Counted from the stretch's first letter, positions 1 to 10,190 are shown. The stretch is 64,000 bases of DNA from Enterobacter sp. CC120223-11 (GCF_900215375.1 NZ_OBEF01000003.1:124001-188000); one strand, 5' to 3'. The notes: generated by a model not told the origin, from the sequence alone. A program made the numbers and translations.

Positions 1-2
1 CG

Positions 3-323
3 TTCATTGCGACCGTGGGCGGTAAAGGCGTGTACACCAACCCGAAACAGGGTGATGAAGGCTACGCCGCAGCGGTTGGCGGTGGTCTGCAGTGGCCAAT
101 CGGCGACAGCTTCCGTCTGTTTGGTGAGTACTACTACTCTCCGGACTCACTCTCCAGCGGTATCGAGAGCTATCAGGAAGCGAACGCAGGCGGTCGCTGG
201 ACCATCATGCGTCCAATCAGCATTGAAGCGGGCTACCGTTATCTGAACCTGGCGGGTAAAGATAACAACCGCGACAACGTCATCGCAGACGGCCCGTACG
301 TCGGCGTCAGCGCAGCGTTCTGA
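3..323 (+). CDS. yfaZ: YfaZ family outer-membrane protein, 5' end cut off by the window
   Basis: Only the C-terminal part, about 106 residues, is present; the reading frame is already open at base 3. The visible part alternates aromatic and polar residues as in transmembrane beta strands and ends in Ala-Ala-Phe, the terminal phenylalanine expected for an outer-membrane barrel recognised by the BAM machinery. Position next to yfaY and the rhamnonate genes matches yfaZ of E. coli. The molecular function of YfaZ is not established. A GC-rich hairpin follows the stop codon. Identification rests on the C-terminal half and synteny only. Confidence 0.8.
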   Translation, partial: FIATVGGKGVYTNPKQGDEGYAAAVGGGLQWPIGDSFRLFGEYYYSPDSLSSGIESYQEANAGGRWTIMRPISIEAGYRYLNLAGKDNNRDNVIADGPYVGVSAAF

Positions 324-329
324 TCCTCT

Positions 330-357
330 GGCGCGGTATTCTGCCGCGCCTGTTTTC
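330..357 (+). terminator. Probable terminator after yfaZ
   Basis: A 7-bp perfect GC stem (330-336 pairs with 344-350, loop of 7) starts six bases after the yfaZ stop and is followed by a short T-rich run (TGTTTT). It separates yfaZ from yfaY. Confidence 0.6.
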
Positions 358-411
358 CCTTTCTTCCCCGCCTCCGCTATAGTAAATCGTCCTCTCATTC
401 AGGAGATAACG

Positions 412-1614
412 ATGATAAACGTGGAGATGTTGTCCACCGGTGACGAAGTGCTGCACGGTCAAATCATTGACACCAATGCAGCCTGGCTTGCCGATTACCT
501 GTTTACGCAAGGAATGCCGTTAACGCGGCGCAATACCGTTGGTGACGATCTTGATGCGCTGGTGTCCATCCTGCGCGAACGCAGCCAGCATGCAGATATT
601 CTGATCGTCAACGGCGGTCTCGGGCCTACCAGTGACGACCTTAGCGCGCTGGCCGCCGCCACTGCCAAAGGCGAAGGGCTGGTGCTCCACGAGGCCTGGC
701 TCACTCAGATGGAACGTTTCTTCAGCGAACGCGGGCGCGTCATGGCCCCGAGCAACCGTAAGCAAGCGGAAATTCCCGCCAGTGCGGAGCTGATTGATAA
801 CCCGGTTGGTACCGCCTGCGGCTTTGCCGTTCAGCTGAACCGCTGCCTGATGTTCTTCACGCCGGGCGTGCCTTCGGAATTTAAAGTGATGGTGGCCGAT
901 CAAATTCTGCCGCGCCTGCGCGAGCGTTTTGCGCTCACGGAACCCCCGCTTTGCCTGCGGCTGACCACCTTTGGTCGCTCTGAAAGCGATTTAGCCCAGA
1001 GCCTCGATCACCTGGCGCTGCCGCCGGGCGTGACGATGGGTTACCGCTCATCGATGCCGATCATCGAACTCAAGCTGACCGGGCCTGCTGTCGAACGAGA
1101 CGCGATGCTGGCGCTGTGGCCGGAAGTGCAGAAAGTCGCGGGCGAAAGCCTGATCTTTGAAGGCACTGAAGGGCTGGCGGCGCAGCTGGCACGCACGCTG
1201 CACGAAAGGAACCTGAGCATTACGCTCAGCGAGCAGTTTACCTCGGGGCTTATTGCCCTTCAGCTTGGACGCGAAAGCGCGCCGCTGCTGGCAAGCGAAG
1301 TGGTGCCGTGCCAGGAAGAAACCCTGGCGCAGACCGCGCACTGGACGGCGGAACGACGGGTGAATCATTTTGCCGGGTTGTCGCTGGCCGTAAGCGGCAT
1401 CGAGCAGGATCACATCAATTTCGCGCTTTCCACTCCGGAAGGCACTTACGCGCTGCGGGTGAAGTTCAGCACCTCCCGCCATAGCCTTGCGGTGCGGCAG
1501 GAAGTGTGTGCGATGATGGCGCTGAACATTCTGCGCCGCTGGCTTAACGGCAAACCGGTTGCCAGCGAACATGGCTGGATCAACGTGGTCGATGATTTGT
1601 TCCTCCCTGCCTGA
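412..1614 (+). CDS. yfaY: CinA-like protein YfaY, nicotinamide mononucleotide deamidase-related
   Basis: A 400-residue protein of the CinA family. The N-terminal part, about residues 1-170, is a molybdopterin-binding-like (MoCF) domain; it has the opening STGDEVLHGQIIDTN motif and the NGGLGPTSDD loop typical of CinA. The C-terminal part, about residues 245-395, corresponds to the PncC/CinA C-terminal domain, but the stretch LSEQFTSGLIA stands where active NMN deamidases have a Ser-Cys-Thr-Gly-Gly type motif, so deamidase activity is doubtful. Start: ATG preceded by AGGAG at good spacing. It lies between yfaZ and the rhm operon as in E. coli, but is separated from rhmR by about 190 bp. The physiological role of the YfaY paralogue is not settled. 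Confidence 0.9.
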   Translation: MINVEMLSTGDEVLHGQIIDTNAAWLADYLFTQGMPLTRRNTVGDDLDALVSILRERSQHADILIVNGGLGPTSDDLSALAAATAKGEGLVLHEAWLTQMERFFSERGRVMAPSNRKQAEIPASAELIDNPVGTACGFAVQLNRCLMFFTPGVPSEFKVMVADQILPRLRERFALTEPPLCLRLTTFGRSESDLAQSLDHLALPPGVTMGYRSSMPIIELKLTGPAVERDAMLALWPEVQKVAGESLIFEGTEGLAAQLARTLHERNLSITLSEQFTSGLIALQLGRESAPLLASEVVPCQEETLAQTAHWTAERRVNHFAGLSLAVSGIEQDHINFALSTPEGTYALRVKFSTSRHSLAVRQEVCAMMALNILRRWLNGKPVASEHGWINVVDDLFLPA

Positions 1615-1808
1615 GGTTAACGCGCGTCGTTTTCGGCGCGCGCTGTCCAGCCTGTTGTACTGCCGATAAAAAAATCTGTGCTTTCCCTCTCACTTTTCCC
1701 TCAGAAAACCTTCATTCAGCCGAACGCCTGCTGGAATTTGATTCCCTTCACACTTTGACTTTGCCTCAGCCGCAACACTGATTCCATTATTCAGGACTGG
1801 AGTCCAGC

Positions 1809-2591
1809 ATGATGGAATCAAGCAAAGTCCCGGCGCTTACCCGGGCCATCGACATTCTCGATCTGATTGGGCGGATTGGGCCCTGCAGCGCGGCGACGAT
1901 CATTGATGAGCTCGCTATCCCCAAAAGCACCGCTTACCTGCTGCTGGGCGAGCTGAAAAAGCAGCGTTTTTTACGCATGGACAGCGCAGACAACTACTGC
2001 CTCTGGACGCGACTCGTGGAGCTTGCAGGGCAGGCGCTCAGCAAACTGGATCTGCGCGAGCTGGCGCGGCCCCGGCTGACGCAGCTGATGGATGAATGCG
2101 GCCTGCTTTGCCATCTGGGTATTACCGATCGTGAAAATGCCTGGTACATCCTCAAAATTGAGTCGTCGTCGACCATCAGCGTGCGCTCTCACGAGGGCAA
2201 AAGCCTGTCGCTCTCCCGTTCAGGGATTGGCAAATGCCTGCTGGCCTGGCAGCCGCAGCCCGAGCGTGAAGCCATCATCGCCACCCTCGACTGGCGGAAA
2301 GCCACCCCGACAACGATTACCACGCCGGAAGGATTACGCGAGGAGCTGGCACGCATTCGTGCGCGGGGCTGGAGCTTCGACAACGGGGAAGACTATCCCG
2401 ACGTGCGCTGCGTCGCCGCGCCCATTTTCAACGCCAGCAACCAGCTGACGGCGGCCATTTCCGTGGTGGGTACCCGGCTGCAAATCAACGATGACAACCG
2501 CGATTACCTCGCAGGCAAAGCCATTGCCTGCGCGAAAGACATTTCCCGACTGCTGGGGTGGACGAGCCCCTTTGAACAGCAAGCTTCATAA
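1809..2591 (+). CDS. rhmR: IclR-family regulator of L-rhamnonate utilisation
   Basis: A 260-residue IclR-type regulator. Residues about 8-70 form the winged helix-turn-helix (ATIIDELAIPKSTAYLLLGEL is the recognition region), and the remainder is the effector-binding domain, with the conserved SLSRSGIGKCLLA segment near residue 140. It matches E. coli YfaX/RhmR in length and position. It is the first gene of the rhm cluster, 12 bp ahead of rhmD, so it probably regulates its own operon; whether it activates or represses cannot be read from sequence. An inverted repeat GGACT-GG-AGTCC lies just upstream of the start and could be part of an operator. The start is the first of two tandem ATGs, with GGAG upstream. 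Confidence 0.9.
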   Translation: MMESSKVPALTRAIDILDLIGRIGPCSAATIIDELAIPKSTAYLLLGELKKQRFLRMDSADNYCLWTRLVELAGQALSKLDLRELARPRLTQLMDECGLLCHLGITDRENAWYILKIESSSTISVRSHEGKSLSLSRSGIGKCLLAWQPQPEREAIIATLDWRKATPTTITTPEGLREELARIRARGWSFDNGEDYPDVRCVAAPIFNASNQLTAAISVVGTRLQINDDNRDYLAGKAIACAKDISRLLGWTSPFEQQAS

Positions 2592-2603
2592 CAGGAGAAC
2601 AGC

Positions 2604-3809
2604 ATGACTTTACCGAAAATCAAACATGTCCGGGCCTGGTATCTCGGTGGCGCAACGGCGGAGAAGGGCGCGGGCGGCGGCGACTACCACGATCAGGGCG
2701 CGAATCACTGGATTGACGATCACATCGCCACGCCGATGAGTAAATACGCGCAGTACGAGCAGTCCCGTCAGTCGTTTGGCATTAACGTGCTGGGTACGCT
2801 GATTGTAGAAGTGGAGGCGGACAACGGGCAGACGGGGTTTGCCGTATCAACGGCAGGCGAGATGGGCTGCTTTATCGTTGAGAAACACCTGAACCGCTTT
2901 ATCGAAGGCAAGTGCGTCAGCGACATCAAGCTGATCCACGATCAGATGCTGAACGCCACGCTGTTCTATTCCGGCTCCGGTGGCCTGGTGATGAACACCA
3001 TTTCCTGTGTCGATCTGGCGCTGTGGGATCTGTTCGGCAAAGTGACCGGGCTGCCGGTTTACAAGCTGCTCGGCGGCGCGGTGCGCGATGAGATTCAGTT
3101 TTACGCCACCGGCGCGCGTCCGGATCTGGCGAAAGAAATGGGCTTTATCGGCGGCAAAATGCCGACTCACTTCGGGCCGCACGACGGTGATGCGGGCATC
3201 CGAAAAGATGCCGCGATGGTGGCGGAATACCGCGAGAAGTGCGGCCCGGACTTCTGGCTGATGCTCGACTGCTGGATGAGTCAGGACGTGAACTACGCGA
3301 CGAAGCTCGCCCACGCCTGCGCGCCGTCTAACCTGAAGTGGATTGAGGAATGCCTGCCGCCGCAGCAGTACGAAGGCTATCGCGAGCTGAAGCGCAATGC
3401 ACCAGCGGGGATGTTGGTGACCAGCGGTGAGCATCACGGCACGCTGCAGTCATTCCGCACGCTTTCGGAAACGGGTATCGACATTATGCAGCCAGACGTT
3501 GGCTGGTGCGGTGGCCTGACGACGCTGGTGGAAATTGCCGCCATCGCCAAATCACGCGGGCAGCTGGTGGTGCCGCACGGGTCGTCGGTTTACTCGCACC
3601 ATGCGGTTATCACCTTCACCAACACGCCGTTTAGCGAGTTTCTGATGACCAGTCCGGATTGCTCAACGATGCGCCCACAGTTCGACCCGATCCTGCTCGA
3701 TGAACCGGTGCCGGTGAATGGACGTATGCACAAGAGCGTGCTGGACAAGCCCGGCTTTGGCGTGGAGCTGAACCGCGACTGCAACCTGAAGCGTCCTTAC
3801 AGCCACTAA
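2604..3809 (+). CDS. rhmD: L-rhamnonate dehydratase
   Basis: A 401-residue enolase-superfamily enzyme (mandelate racemase subgroup) that dehydrates L-rhamnonate to 2-keto-3-deoxy-L-rhamnonate. The TIM-barrel metal ligands appear in order: the [11 protein letters not shown] segment (Asp), WIEECLPP (Glu) and the TSGEHHG segment (Glu/His). The later [13 protein letters not shown] motif carries the catalytic histidine characteristic of RhmD. Length and synteny match E. coli YfaW. It lies 12 bp after rhmR and 50 bp before the transporter rhmT, giving a complete uptake-dehydration-aldol cleavage route. No defects are seen. Confidence 0.95.
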   Translation: MTLPKIKHVRAWYLGGATAEKGAGGGDYHDQGANHWIDDHIATPMSKYAQYEQSRQSFGINVLGTLIVEVEADNGQTGFAVSTAGEMGCFIVEKHLNRFIEGKCVSDIKLIHDQMLNATLFYSGSGGLVMNTISCVDLALWDLFGKVTGLPVYKLLGGAVRDEIQFYATGARPDLAKEMGFIGGKMPTHFGPHDGDAGIRKDAAMVAEYREKCGPDFWLMLDCWMSQDVNYATKLAHACAPSNLKWIEECLPPQQYEGYRELKRNAPAGMLVTSGEHHGTLQSFRTLSETGIDIMQPDVGWCGGLTTLVEIAAIAKSRGQLVVPHGSSVYSHHAVITFTNTPFSEFLMTSPDCSTMRPQFDPILLDEPVPVNGRMHKSVLDKPGFGVELNRDCNLKRPYSH

Positions 3810-3859
3810 AACTGCTGCGCCATGGTCACGCATGGCGCAGGTTTCCTGAGGATAAAGCG

Positions 3860-5149
3860 ATGAATGCCACCCTGATTGAGCGCGTGGTGAAGAAAAACCG
3901 CGCGCGTTTGATCCCTTTTATGCTGGCGCTGTACGTGCTGGCGTTTCTGGATCGCTCCAATATCGGCTTTGCCAAAGAGACGTATCAGATTGACACCGGC
4001 CTCAGCAATGAGGCCTACGCCCTCGGCGCAGGGATTTTCTTCGTGGTTTACGCCTTCCTCGGCGTTCCCGCGAATTTGCTGATGCGCAAGTTCGGTGCCC
4101 GTTACTGGATTGGCGGCACGACGCTGCTGTGGGGCTTTCTTTCGGCGGCGATGGCGTGGGCCGATACGGAAGCTAAATTCCTGCTGGTGCGTACGTTGCT
4201 CGGCGCGGCGGAGGCGGGCTTCTTCCCCGGCATGATTTATCTGACCTCCCAATGGTTCCCGCAGCGCAGCCGCGCCAGCATCATGGGGCTGTTTTATATG
4301 GGCGCACCGCTGGCGTTAACTCTGGGATCGCCGCTCTCCGGTGCGCTGCTTGAAATGCACGGCTTTATGGGCCATCCCGGCTGGTTCTGGATGTTTGTCA
4401 TCGAAGGGCTACTCGCCGTAGGCGCGGGCGTCTTTACCTTCTTCTGGCTGGACGACACGCCGCAGCAGGCGCGATTCCTGACGGCGGAAGAGAAGCAGGC
4501 GCTGATTCAGCAGCTCGCCAGCGAGGAGGAGAAAAAGGTCACAACGCGGCTGAGCGATGCGATCCGCATCGGCCGCGTCTGGCAGCTGGCCATCATTTAC
4601 CTCTGCATTCAGGTGGCGGTTTACGGCCTGATCTTCTTCCTGCCAACCCAGGTTGCGGCGCTGTTGGGAACGAAAGTGGGCTTTTATGCCTCGGTGATCG
4701 CTGCCATTCCGTGGGTGTTCGCGCTGCTCGGCACCTGGCTGATTCCGCGCTACTCCGACAGGACCGGTGAGCGGCGTAACGTGGCAGCGCTCACGCTGCT
4801 GGCGGCAGGTATTGGTATTGGGGTTTCCGGGTTGGTATCGCCGGTGCTGGCGATTGCGGCGCTGTGCGTGGCCGCCGTCGGTTTTATCGCAGTGCAGCCT
4901 GTGTTCTGGACGATGCCAACGCAGCTGCTTTCCGGCACCGCGCTGGCGGCGGGAATTGGCTTTGTGAACCTGTTCGGCGCAGTCGGTGGATTTATCGCGC
5001 CGATTCTGCGCGTTAAGGCGGAAACGCTGTTTGCCAGCCCGGCGGCAGGGCTTCTGACGCTTGCGGCGGTGGCGATTCTCGGCTCGCTGTTAATTTTCTC
5101 ACTGCGCGTTTCACGCCCGGTGACGCAGCCTGACGGGCTGACCCATTAA
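3860..5149 (+). CDS. rhmT: L-rhamnonate MFS transporter
   Basis: A 429-residue major-facilitator transporter of the anion:cation symporter subgroup (like YfaV of E. coli), with about 12 hydrophobic segments in two halves around a basic, polar central loop near residues 210-235. The N-terminal FLDRSNIGFAK segment is typical of the subgroup. By context it imports L-rhamnonate for RhmD and RhmA; the substrate is inferred from the operon. The start ATG follows a GAGGA ribosome-binding site. The next gene, rhmA, starts about 20 bp downstream, so the two are surely cotranscribed. Confidence 0.92.
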   Translation: MNATLIERVVKKNRARLIPFMLALYVLAFLDRSNIGFAKETYQIDTGLSNEAYALGAGIFFVVYAFLGVPANLLMRKFGARYWIGGTTLLWGFLSAAMAWADTEAKFLLVRTLLGAAEAGFFPGMIYLTSQWFPQRSRASIMGLFYMGAPLALTLGSPLSGALLEMHGFMGHPGWFWMFVIEGLLAVGAGVFTFFWLDDTPQQARFLTAEEKQALIQQLASEEEKKVTTRLSDAIRIGRVWQLAIIYLCIQVAVYGLIFFLPTQVAALLGTKVGFYASVIAAIPWVFALLGTWLIPRYSDRTGERRNVAALTLLAAGIGIGVSGLVSPVLAIAALCVAAVGFIAVQPVFWTMPTQLLSGTALAAGIGFVNLFGAVGGFIAPILRVKAETLFASPAAGLLTLAAVAILGSLLIFSLRVSRPVTQPDGLTH

Positions 5150-5168
5150 TTGATGAAAAGGGATGATA

Positions 5169-5969
5169 ATGAACACTCTGTTAGCGAATCCGTTTAAAGC
5201 GGCCCTTGCGCGGGGAGAGACGCAGATTGGCCTGTGGCTCAGCTCCACCTCGGCCTATATGGCCGAAATTGCGGCGACGTCAGGCTACGACTGGCTGCTG
5301 ATTGACGGCGAGCACGCGCCGAACACCGTGCAGGATCTGTATCATCAGCTTCAGGCGATAGCGCCTTACGCCAGCCAGCCGGTGATCCGCCCGGTTGATG
5401 ACCAGCGAAGTCTGATAAAGCAGGTGCTGGATATCGGCGCAAGAACGCTGCTGATCCCGATGGTGGAAAGCGCCGAACAGGCCAGGCAGATTGTTTCCGC
5501 CACTCGCTATCCGCCCGTTGGCACGCGGGGCGTAGGGGCAGGCGTCGCCCGCGCAGCGCGCTGGGGGCGCATCGAGAATTACATGGCCAAGGCCAATGAC
5601 GAGCTGTGCCTGCTGATTCAGGTGGAAACCCGAACGGCACTTGAGAATCTCGATGAAATCCTCGAGGTTGAAGGTATTGATGGTGTGTTTATCGGGCCTG
5701 CGGACCTTTCCGCTTCGCTTGGCTACCCGGATAACGCCGGGCACCCGGAGGTGCAGCGCATCATTGAGCAGAGCATTCGGCGTATTCGGGCGTCCGGTAA
5801 AGCAGCGGGCTTCCTGGCGGTCGATCCAGCAATGGCGCAGCGGTGCCTGGAATGGGGCGCAAATTTTGTCGCGGTAGGCGTCGATACGATGCTTTATACC
5901 GACGCGCTCGATAAACGGCTGGCGCTGTTCAAAGCCGCTCCAGCCGGAGGGAGCAAAAGCAGTTACTGA
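5169..5969 (+). CDS. rhmA: 2-keto-3-deoxy-L-rhamnonate aldolase
   Basis: A 266-residue class II aldolase of the HpcH/HpaI family that splits 2-keto-3-deoxy-L-rhamnonate into pyruvate and lactaldehyde. Signature stretches are [10 protein letters not shown] (base-proximal His), [22 protein letters not shown] (metal-ligand Glu) and [12 protein letters not shown] (metal-ligand Asp). The second of two in-frame ATGs (5169, not 5163) is preferred because AAAAGGG then lies at proper spacing and the N-terminus matches E. coli YfaU. It is the last gene of the rhm operon; its stop overlaps the stop of the convergent glpC by 7 bp, leaving no space for a conventional terminator. Confidence 0.93.
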   Translation: MNTLLANPFKAALARGETQIGLWLSSTSAYMAEIAATSGYDWLLIDGEHAPNTVQDLYHQLQAIAPYASQPVIRPVDDQRSLIKQVLDIGARTLLIPMVESAEQARQIVSATRYPPVGTRGVGAGVARAARWGRIENYMAKANDELCLLIQVETRTALENLDEILEVEGIDGVFIGPADLSASLGYPDNAGHPEVQRIIEQSIRRIRASGKAAGFLAVDPAMAQRCLEWGANFVAVGVDTMLYTDALDKRLALFKAAPAGGSKSSY

Positions 5970-7168
5970 AGGTCAGGCAGGCTAAGCGCCTGAGCCAGCA
6001 GGGTGATGGGATGTTCACAGCGCAGGCTGGTGGACATCTCAATCTGCCATTTGCAGGTTTCACAATCGGTGATCGCCAGGTCAGCGCCGCTCTCTTCAAT
6101 CTGCGCAAACAGCGGCGCGCCAATGCTTTGCGAAGTGGCATAGTTTTCAGATTTAAAACCGTAAGTTCCGGCAATGCCGCAGCACTGCGAATCCAGCACG
6201 ATCACTTCCAGCTCCGGGATTTGGCGCAGCATCTCAAGGGTGTAAATCGACCAGCCCATTTTCTCCATATGGCAGGGCGTGTGATAGACCACCCTCAGCG
6301 GCATACGGCGCAGCGGCAGGGTTTTCCCCGCATCCAGCTGTTTCCACAGCCAGCGGGTGGCAAGCTCAATGCCGTCGCGAACGTCGTGGTTATCAATATC
6401 CAGCAGATGTGGATATTCGTCGCGCAGGGTGAAGGTGCAGGTTGACGACGTGGCAATCGCGGGCAGCTGTTTTTCCACCACCGCCTTGCGCAGTGAAGCG
6501 GTATTGATTTGCGCCTGTTTGCGCGCCTTATCGACGAAACCGTTAGCAATCAGCGGCACGCCGCAGCACTTCTCTTTATCGAGCAGCTGCACCCCGACGC
6601 CGAGGGCGTTCATCACGCTTATCAAATCTTTGCCGAGCTGTGGGTTGTTGTAATTGACGTAGCAGCCGTGGAAAAAAGCCACCTGCTCTGCATACTGCGC
6701 CTGCTGTTTTTCAACCCGACGATACCAGCGGCGGAAGGTTCCGGTGCCGTATTTCGGCAGCTGGCGGCGATGGTCAATTTTCAGGGCCGCGTCGAGCAGC
6801 CGACGGACAGGCTTCAGGCCCGTGGTGGCGTTGATAACAGGCGCAAACGGCGTGGAAAGCGTGCCCATCAAGTCGGTATGGCTGAGGATGGCATCGCGGA
6901 GCGTGGGCTTTTGCTGGCTGAACTGCGCGCGGGCCCGCTGGATGATATCACCAATGCGAACGTCCGAGGGGCAGGCCACCTCACAGCGCTTACAGTTGAT
7001 GCAGTATTTCAGCGCTTCGTCATACAGTGCGCCATCTTTGAGCCGCAGGCGTTCACCATCGGGACCTGCCTGTTTCGGGCCAGGGTAGCCTGGATTCACG
7101 CGGCTTACCGGACAGGCCGTGGTGCAAACCGTGCATTTGATGCAGTGGTCAAAACGGGTGTCGCTCAT
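5963..7168 (-). CDS. glpC: Anaerobic glycerol-3-phosphate dehydrogenase subunit C
   Basis: A 401-residue iron-sulfur subunit that anchors GlpAB to the membrane and passes electrons to menaquinone. Two N-terminal 4Fe-4S ferredoxin motifs are visible ([13 protein letters not shown] near residue 9 and [14 protein letters not shown] near residue 56). They are followed by two cysteine-rich CCG domains (KCCGVPL and QCCGIAG), as in heterodisulfide-reductase-type proteins. It is the last gene of glpABC, and its start overlaps the glpB stop by 4 bp (ATGA), indicating translational coupling. It is full length compared with E. coli GlpC (about 396 residues). Confidence 0.95.
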   Translation of the reverse strand: MSDTRFDHCIKCTVCTTACPVSRVNPGYPGPKQAGPDGERLRLKDGALYDEALKYCINCKRCEVACPSDVRIGDIIQRARAQFSQQKPTLRDAILSHTDLMGTLSTPFAPVINATTGLKPVRRLLDAALKIDHRRQLPKYGTGTFRRWYRRVEKQQAQYAEQVAFFHGCYVNYNNPQLGKDLISVMNALGVGVQLLDKEKCCGVPLIANGFVDKARKQAQINTASLRKAVVEKQLPAIATSSTCTFTLRDEYPHLLDIDNHDVRDGIELATRWLWKQLDAGKTLPLRRMPLRVVYHTPCHMEKMGWSIYTLEMLRQIPELEVIVLDSQCCGIAGTYGFKSENYATSQSIGAPLFAQIEESGADLAITDCETCKWQIEMSTSLRCEHPITLLAQALSLPDLQ

Positions 7169-8412
7169 GGCTGCTCTCCGCTAAGTTCCGTTATCTGGCG
7201 GGCAACGTGCAGCGCCGTAACCGCGCTGACGCCGCCAGCGCAGCCCTGTGAAAGACCGTCAAAACCCGCGTGTACGCCGCCGATGGCGAAAAGGTTGTTG
7301 AATGTCTGGCCGTTGAGTGAGGCGCGCAGGGAGCTGTCCGTTTTGACGCCAAAGCGCTGCCACGGCTGTGGCTGAAAGAAATCACTGCGGGTCCAGCCTT
7401 CGCGCGGTGCCGTTTGCATGACGTCCAGACCAAGCACGGGTTCGCTTATGCCCTGTCGGCTGGCGACCAGGCCGCTGCTGAAGAAGCTGCCGCTGGCGAG
7501 GATGGCGAAACGCGTTCGCAGTGGGATCTCGCCGTGATTGCGGGTCGAAATGGCGCTGACGTTTTGTCCGTCGTGGATAACGTCCGTCACCGCGTCGCCT
7601 GCCAGCCACACGCCGCCGTTTTTAACAAACTGGCGCTGCAAGGCGGTGTGCAGCCTGATACCGGGCACTGACGGGGGGAGCGTGGGCAATAACGAAAGCG
7701 GGCAGGGAAGGGATTCGTTGAGTCCACGCCACAGGGTGTTGTCCTGTAAACCAAAGCAGGCAGGCATCAGGATCCTGTCGTACTGTTCCGCTATCGGCAA
7801 CAGCGCGCTCAGCAGGCTTTGCGACTGATTCTCGCCATCCAGCACCCGGGCCAGATTCACCGAGCGGAACTCCGATGCGTTCTCACGCAGGGCGTCGAGC
7901 TGCGGCAGTTCTATCTCCAGCGCGTCCGCGTGTGCGCCCGTTTTCCGCAGGGAAGCCGCCACCAGATGCGGCTGGAAATCGAGAAAGCCGCTGATGCCGA
8001 CCACCGCGATACGTTCGCCCCTTTTCGGCGCGAGGGCGATGTCCTCTGGCGTCAGCCAGGCCTGGCGCAGGATGCCAATTGGCGTGATTCGCTGATGGGG
8101 CTGTCCGACGTCGCCCTGCATGGTAATACCACATTCGCTCAGCAGCGCTTCCGTCCGGCGCGCGTATGCCAGCACCTGCGTTTTGCCGAGCAGGCTGTAG
8201 GGATGCGTCGGTTCGGTTGTCGCGAGTGCTTCCAGCGCGCTTTCCGTCGTGCAGTCAGGCGAATGAGCCAGCAAATCCAGCGAGCCGGAAGAGAAGTGCA
8301 GGCCGCTTTGACCGCGGCTGATAATGGCGCAGCGCAGGCCCTGCCGGGTCAGTTCCAGCCCGCACATCAGCCCTGCGAGCCCGCCGCCGATAATTACGGT
8401 ATCAAACCTCAT
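7165..8412 (-). CDS. glpB: Anaerobic glycerol-3-phosphate dehydrogenase subunit B
   Basis: A 415-residue FMN/FAD-type flavoprotein subunit of the anaerobic sn-glycerol-3-phosphate dehydrogenase. The nucleotide-binding GGGLAG motif occurs right after the N-terminal MRFDTVII. The start at 8412 is chosen because it places this dinucleotide fold at the N-terminus as in E. coli; the frame remains open upstream only because it overlaps glpA. It overlaps the glpA stop by 11 bp and the glpC start by 4 bp, so the three subunits are translationally coupled. Complete, no lesions. Confidence 0.95.
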   Translation of the reverse strand: MRFDTVIIGGGLAGLMCGLELTRQGLRCAIISRGQSGLHFSSGSLDLLAHSPDCTTESALEALATTEPTHPYSLLGKTQVLAYARRTEALLSECGITMQGDVGQPHQRITPIGILRQAWLTPEDIALAPKRGERIAVVGISGFLDFQPHLVAASLRKTGAHADALEIELPQLDALRENASEFRSVNLARVLDGENQSQSLLSALLPIAEQYDRILMPACFGLQDNTLWRGLNESLPCPLSLLPTLPPSVPGIRLHTALQRQFVKNGGVWLAGDAVTDVIHDGQNVSAISTRNHGEIPLRTRFAILASGSFFSSGLVASRQGISEPVLGLDVMQTAPREGWTRSDFFQPQPWQRFGVKTDSSLRASLNGQTFNNLFAIGGVHAGFDGLSQGCAGGVSAVTALHVARQITELSGEQP

Positions 8413-10030
8413 CCTGATGCTCCTTTTCCAGTCCGCACAGTCCCTGCCACACCCAGCGTGTGAACTCACTTTCCCGCAGCGCATCACCCCAGGCGACGGG
8501 CTGCACGCCGCGCCAGCGTTCGTTCAAAAATTCAGAGAGCTGATTGAGCGACTGCGCGGGCGTGGTGACCTGGTAACGCTGTAACAGACCCGCGGCACGG
8601 CAGGCGCAAAGTTCCCCCTGACAGGAACCCATGCCGACGCGCGTACGGCGACGTAAATCGAGAAGATTTTTTACTGCCAGCTTGTCGACGGCATAGTGAA
8701 CTTCCCCGGCGGTAACAGCTTCACACTCGCACACCAGACTGCGGCTCAGGCGTGAGTCCCCCAGCGACTTCGGCGTCCGATCGCCGTGACGATAAATGGC
8801 CGAACCACGCAGCGGGGCCGGGAGTGAAATGACTTTGTGCAGCGTATTTTCCGTGCTTTCTCGTGAGCCCGGCAGCGGTGTTTCAGCTGTTGTACAGGGC
8901 GCGCGGTGGTTCAGCTTGCGACAGACGGCATCGGTCGCCATTTCCGCCATCAGTCGATAGGTCATCAGCTTGCCGCCGGTGATGGTGATAAAGCCTTCCA
9001 TGCCGTCGCGGTTTGCGTGGTCGAGCAGCACAATGCCGCGACTGACGCTTCGACCGCTCGGGTCGTCATCGCTGGCGATCAGAGGACGCACGCCGCAGTA
9101 AGCCCGCAGAATACGCGTGGTTGCCATAATAGGTGCCAGTTTTTCGCCTTCGCGCAGCAGGATATCCACCTCTTCTGTGGTGACACGGTTGTAGTCGATA
9201 TCACGGTAATCAATATGCGTGGAAGTCGTGCCAATCAGTGAAATGGTATCGCCCGGCACCAGAATGTCGGCATCGGCGGGCTTGCGGCAGCGGTTAATCA
9301 CGTGCTGGTTGATGCGGTTTTCGAAAATGAGCAGTGAGCCTTTGGCCGGGAACATGCGCACGGAGAGGTCGGCATATTCGGCAATGCGCTGGCCCCAGAT
9401 GCCGCCAGCGTTGACGACGATCTGCGCATAAAGCTGTTCTGTTGTTTGCTTTGTGCGATCCCACACCCTGACTCCGCGAATGCGCTCGCCCTGGCGTATC
9501 AGCCCCGTGACCTCGCAGCCTGTGCGAATAACGGCACCGTGCTCGCGGGCATCCAGCATATTGGCGGCGGTCAGCCGGAAAGGGTCCACGGTGCCATCGG
9601 GCACTGTAACCGCACCGATAATCGCCGGGTTTACCGCGGGCTCCAGCGCCAGCGCCTGAGCGGGCGTCAGCGGTTGGGCATCAATATTTGCGCTCTGGCA
9701 GGCGGCAATAAACTGCTGCTGAAAGTCGAGAGAATCCTCCGGCAGGGTAATAAACAGCCCCTGCGTGGCTTCGATGCAGTGGCGGGCAATGCGTTTGAGA
9801 ATGGCGTTTTCGGCTATACATTCCCGGGCGGATTCCGGATCCGTTACCGCATACCGCGCGCCGCTGTGCAGCAGGCCGTGGTTGCGGCCGGTGGCACCGG
9901 TGGCGATATCGTCTCGCTCGACGAGGATCGCCTTCAGGCCACGCAGGGCGCAATCTCTGGCGATCCCGGCCCCCGTTGCACCCCCGCCGATAATGATGAC
10001 ATCGGCCTCACCGGTCGTGGAGAAAGTCAT
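8402..10030 (-). CDS. glpA: Anaerobic glycerol-3-phosphate dehydrogenase subunit A
   Basis: The 542-residue catalytic FAD subunit, which oxidises sn-glycerol-3-phosphate to dihydroxyacetone phosphate during anaerobic growth. An N-terminal Rossmann FAD motif ([14 protein letters not shown], about residues 15-28) is followed by the DAO-type oxidase domain and a C-terminal cysteine-rich BFD-like [2Fe-2S] region ([12 protein letters not shown] and [11 protein letters not shown]). The start codon has a GAGGG ribosome-binding site. It is first gene of glpABC, divergent from glpT across a 267-bp regulatory region with GlpR- and CRP-type sites. Confidence 0.96.
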   Translation of the reverse strand: MTFSTTGEADVIIIGGGATGAGIARDCALRGLKAILVERDDIATGATGRNHGLLHSGARYAVTDPESARECIAENAILKRIARHCIEATQGLFITLPEDSLDFQQQFIAACQSANIDAQPLTPAQALALEPAVNPAIIGAVTVPDGTVDPFRLTAANMLDAREHGAVIRTGCEVTGLIRQGERIRGVRVWDRTKQTTEQLYAQIVVNAGGIWGQRIAEYADLSVRMFPAKGSLLIFENRINQHVINRCRKPADADILVPGDTISLIGTTSTHIDYRDIDYNRVTTEEVDILLREGEKLAPIMATTRILRAYCGVRPLIASDDDPSGRSVSRGIVLLDHANRDGMEGFITITGGKLMTYRLMAEMATDAVCRKLNHRAPCTTAETPLPGSRESTENTLHKVISLPAPLRGSAIYRHGDRTPKSLGDSRLSRSLVCECEAVTAGEVHYAVDKLAVKNLLDLRRRTRVGMGSCQGELCACRAAGLLQRYQVTTPAQSLNQLSEFLNERWRGVQPVAWGDALRESEFTRWVWQGLCGLEKEHQDEV

Positions 10031-10064
10031 TCTGAACCCTCACTGTTCATTTTCATCCATTTAG

Positions 10065-10081
10065 CCACAGTAATACTGTGG
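10065..10081. repeat. Perfect 8-bp-arm palindrome in the glpA leader
   Basis: CCACAGTA-A-TACTGTGG reads identically on both strands, about 35 bp before the glpA start. It may form an RNA hairpin in the 5' leader or serve as a dyad binding site. No known GlpR or CRP consensus fits it well. Confidence 0.55.
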
Positions 10082-10101
10082 TTTGTTTGATATCGCGCAT
10101 A

Positions 10102-10122
10102 ATCGAACATAAAACGAAAATG
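10102..10122. promoter_or_regulatory. GlpR operator half-sites in the glpA-glpT intergenic region
   Basis: Read on the minus strand, TATGTTCGAT (10111-10102) fits the WATKYTCGWW half-site of the glycerol-3-phosphate repressor at all positions, and CATTTTCGTT (10122-10113) fits at nine of ten. They lie in tandem in the shared control region of glpABC and glpT. Identification uses the published E. coli GlpR consensus. Confidence 0.65.
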
Positions 10123-10174
10123 AAACGTGATTTCGTGCTCATAATGGAATTTTTGTCATAAATCTGTAACATTT

Positions 10175-10190
10175 TGTGCGACGTTTCACA
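10175..10190. promoter_or_regulatory. CRP site upstream of glpT
   Basis: TGTGC-GACGTT-TCACA differs from the CRP consensus TGTGA-N6-TCACA by one base in the core. It lies about 110 bp before the glpT start and 145 bp before glpA, consistent with known cAMP-CRP control of both transcription units. Confidence 0.7.

Noticed and set aside
1621..1642. CGCGCG..CGCGCG hairpin after yfaY as a terminator
   Set aside because: No T-run follows on the plus strand; stem is short and the loop large. Left as unsupported.
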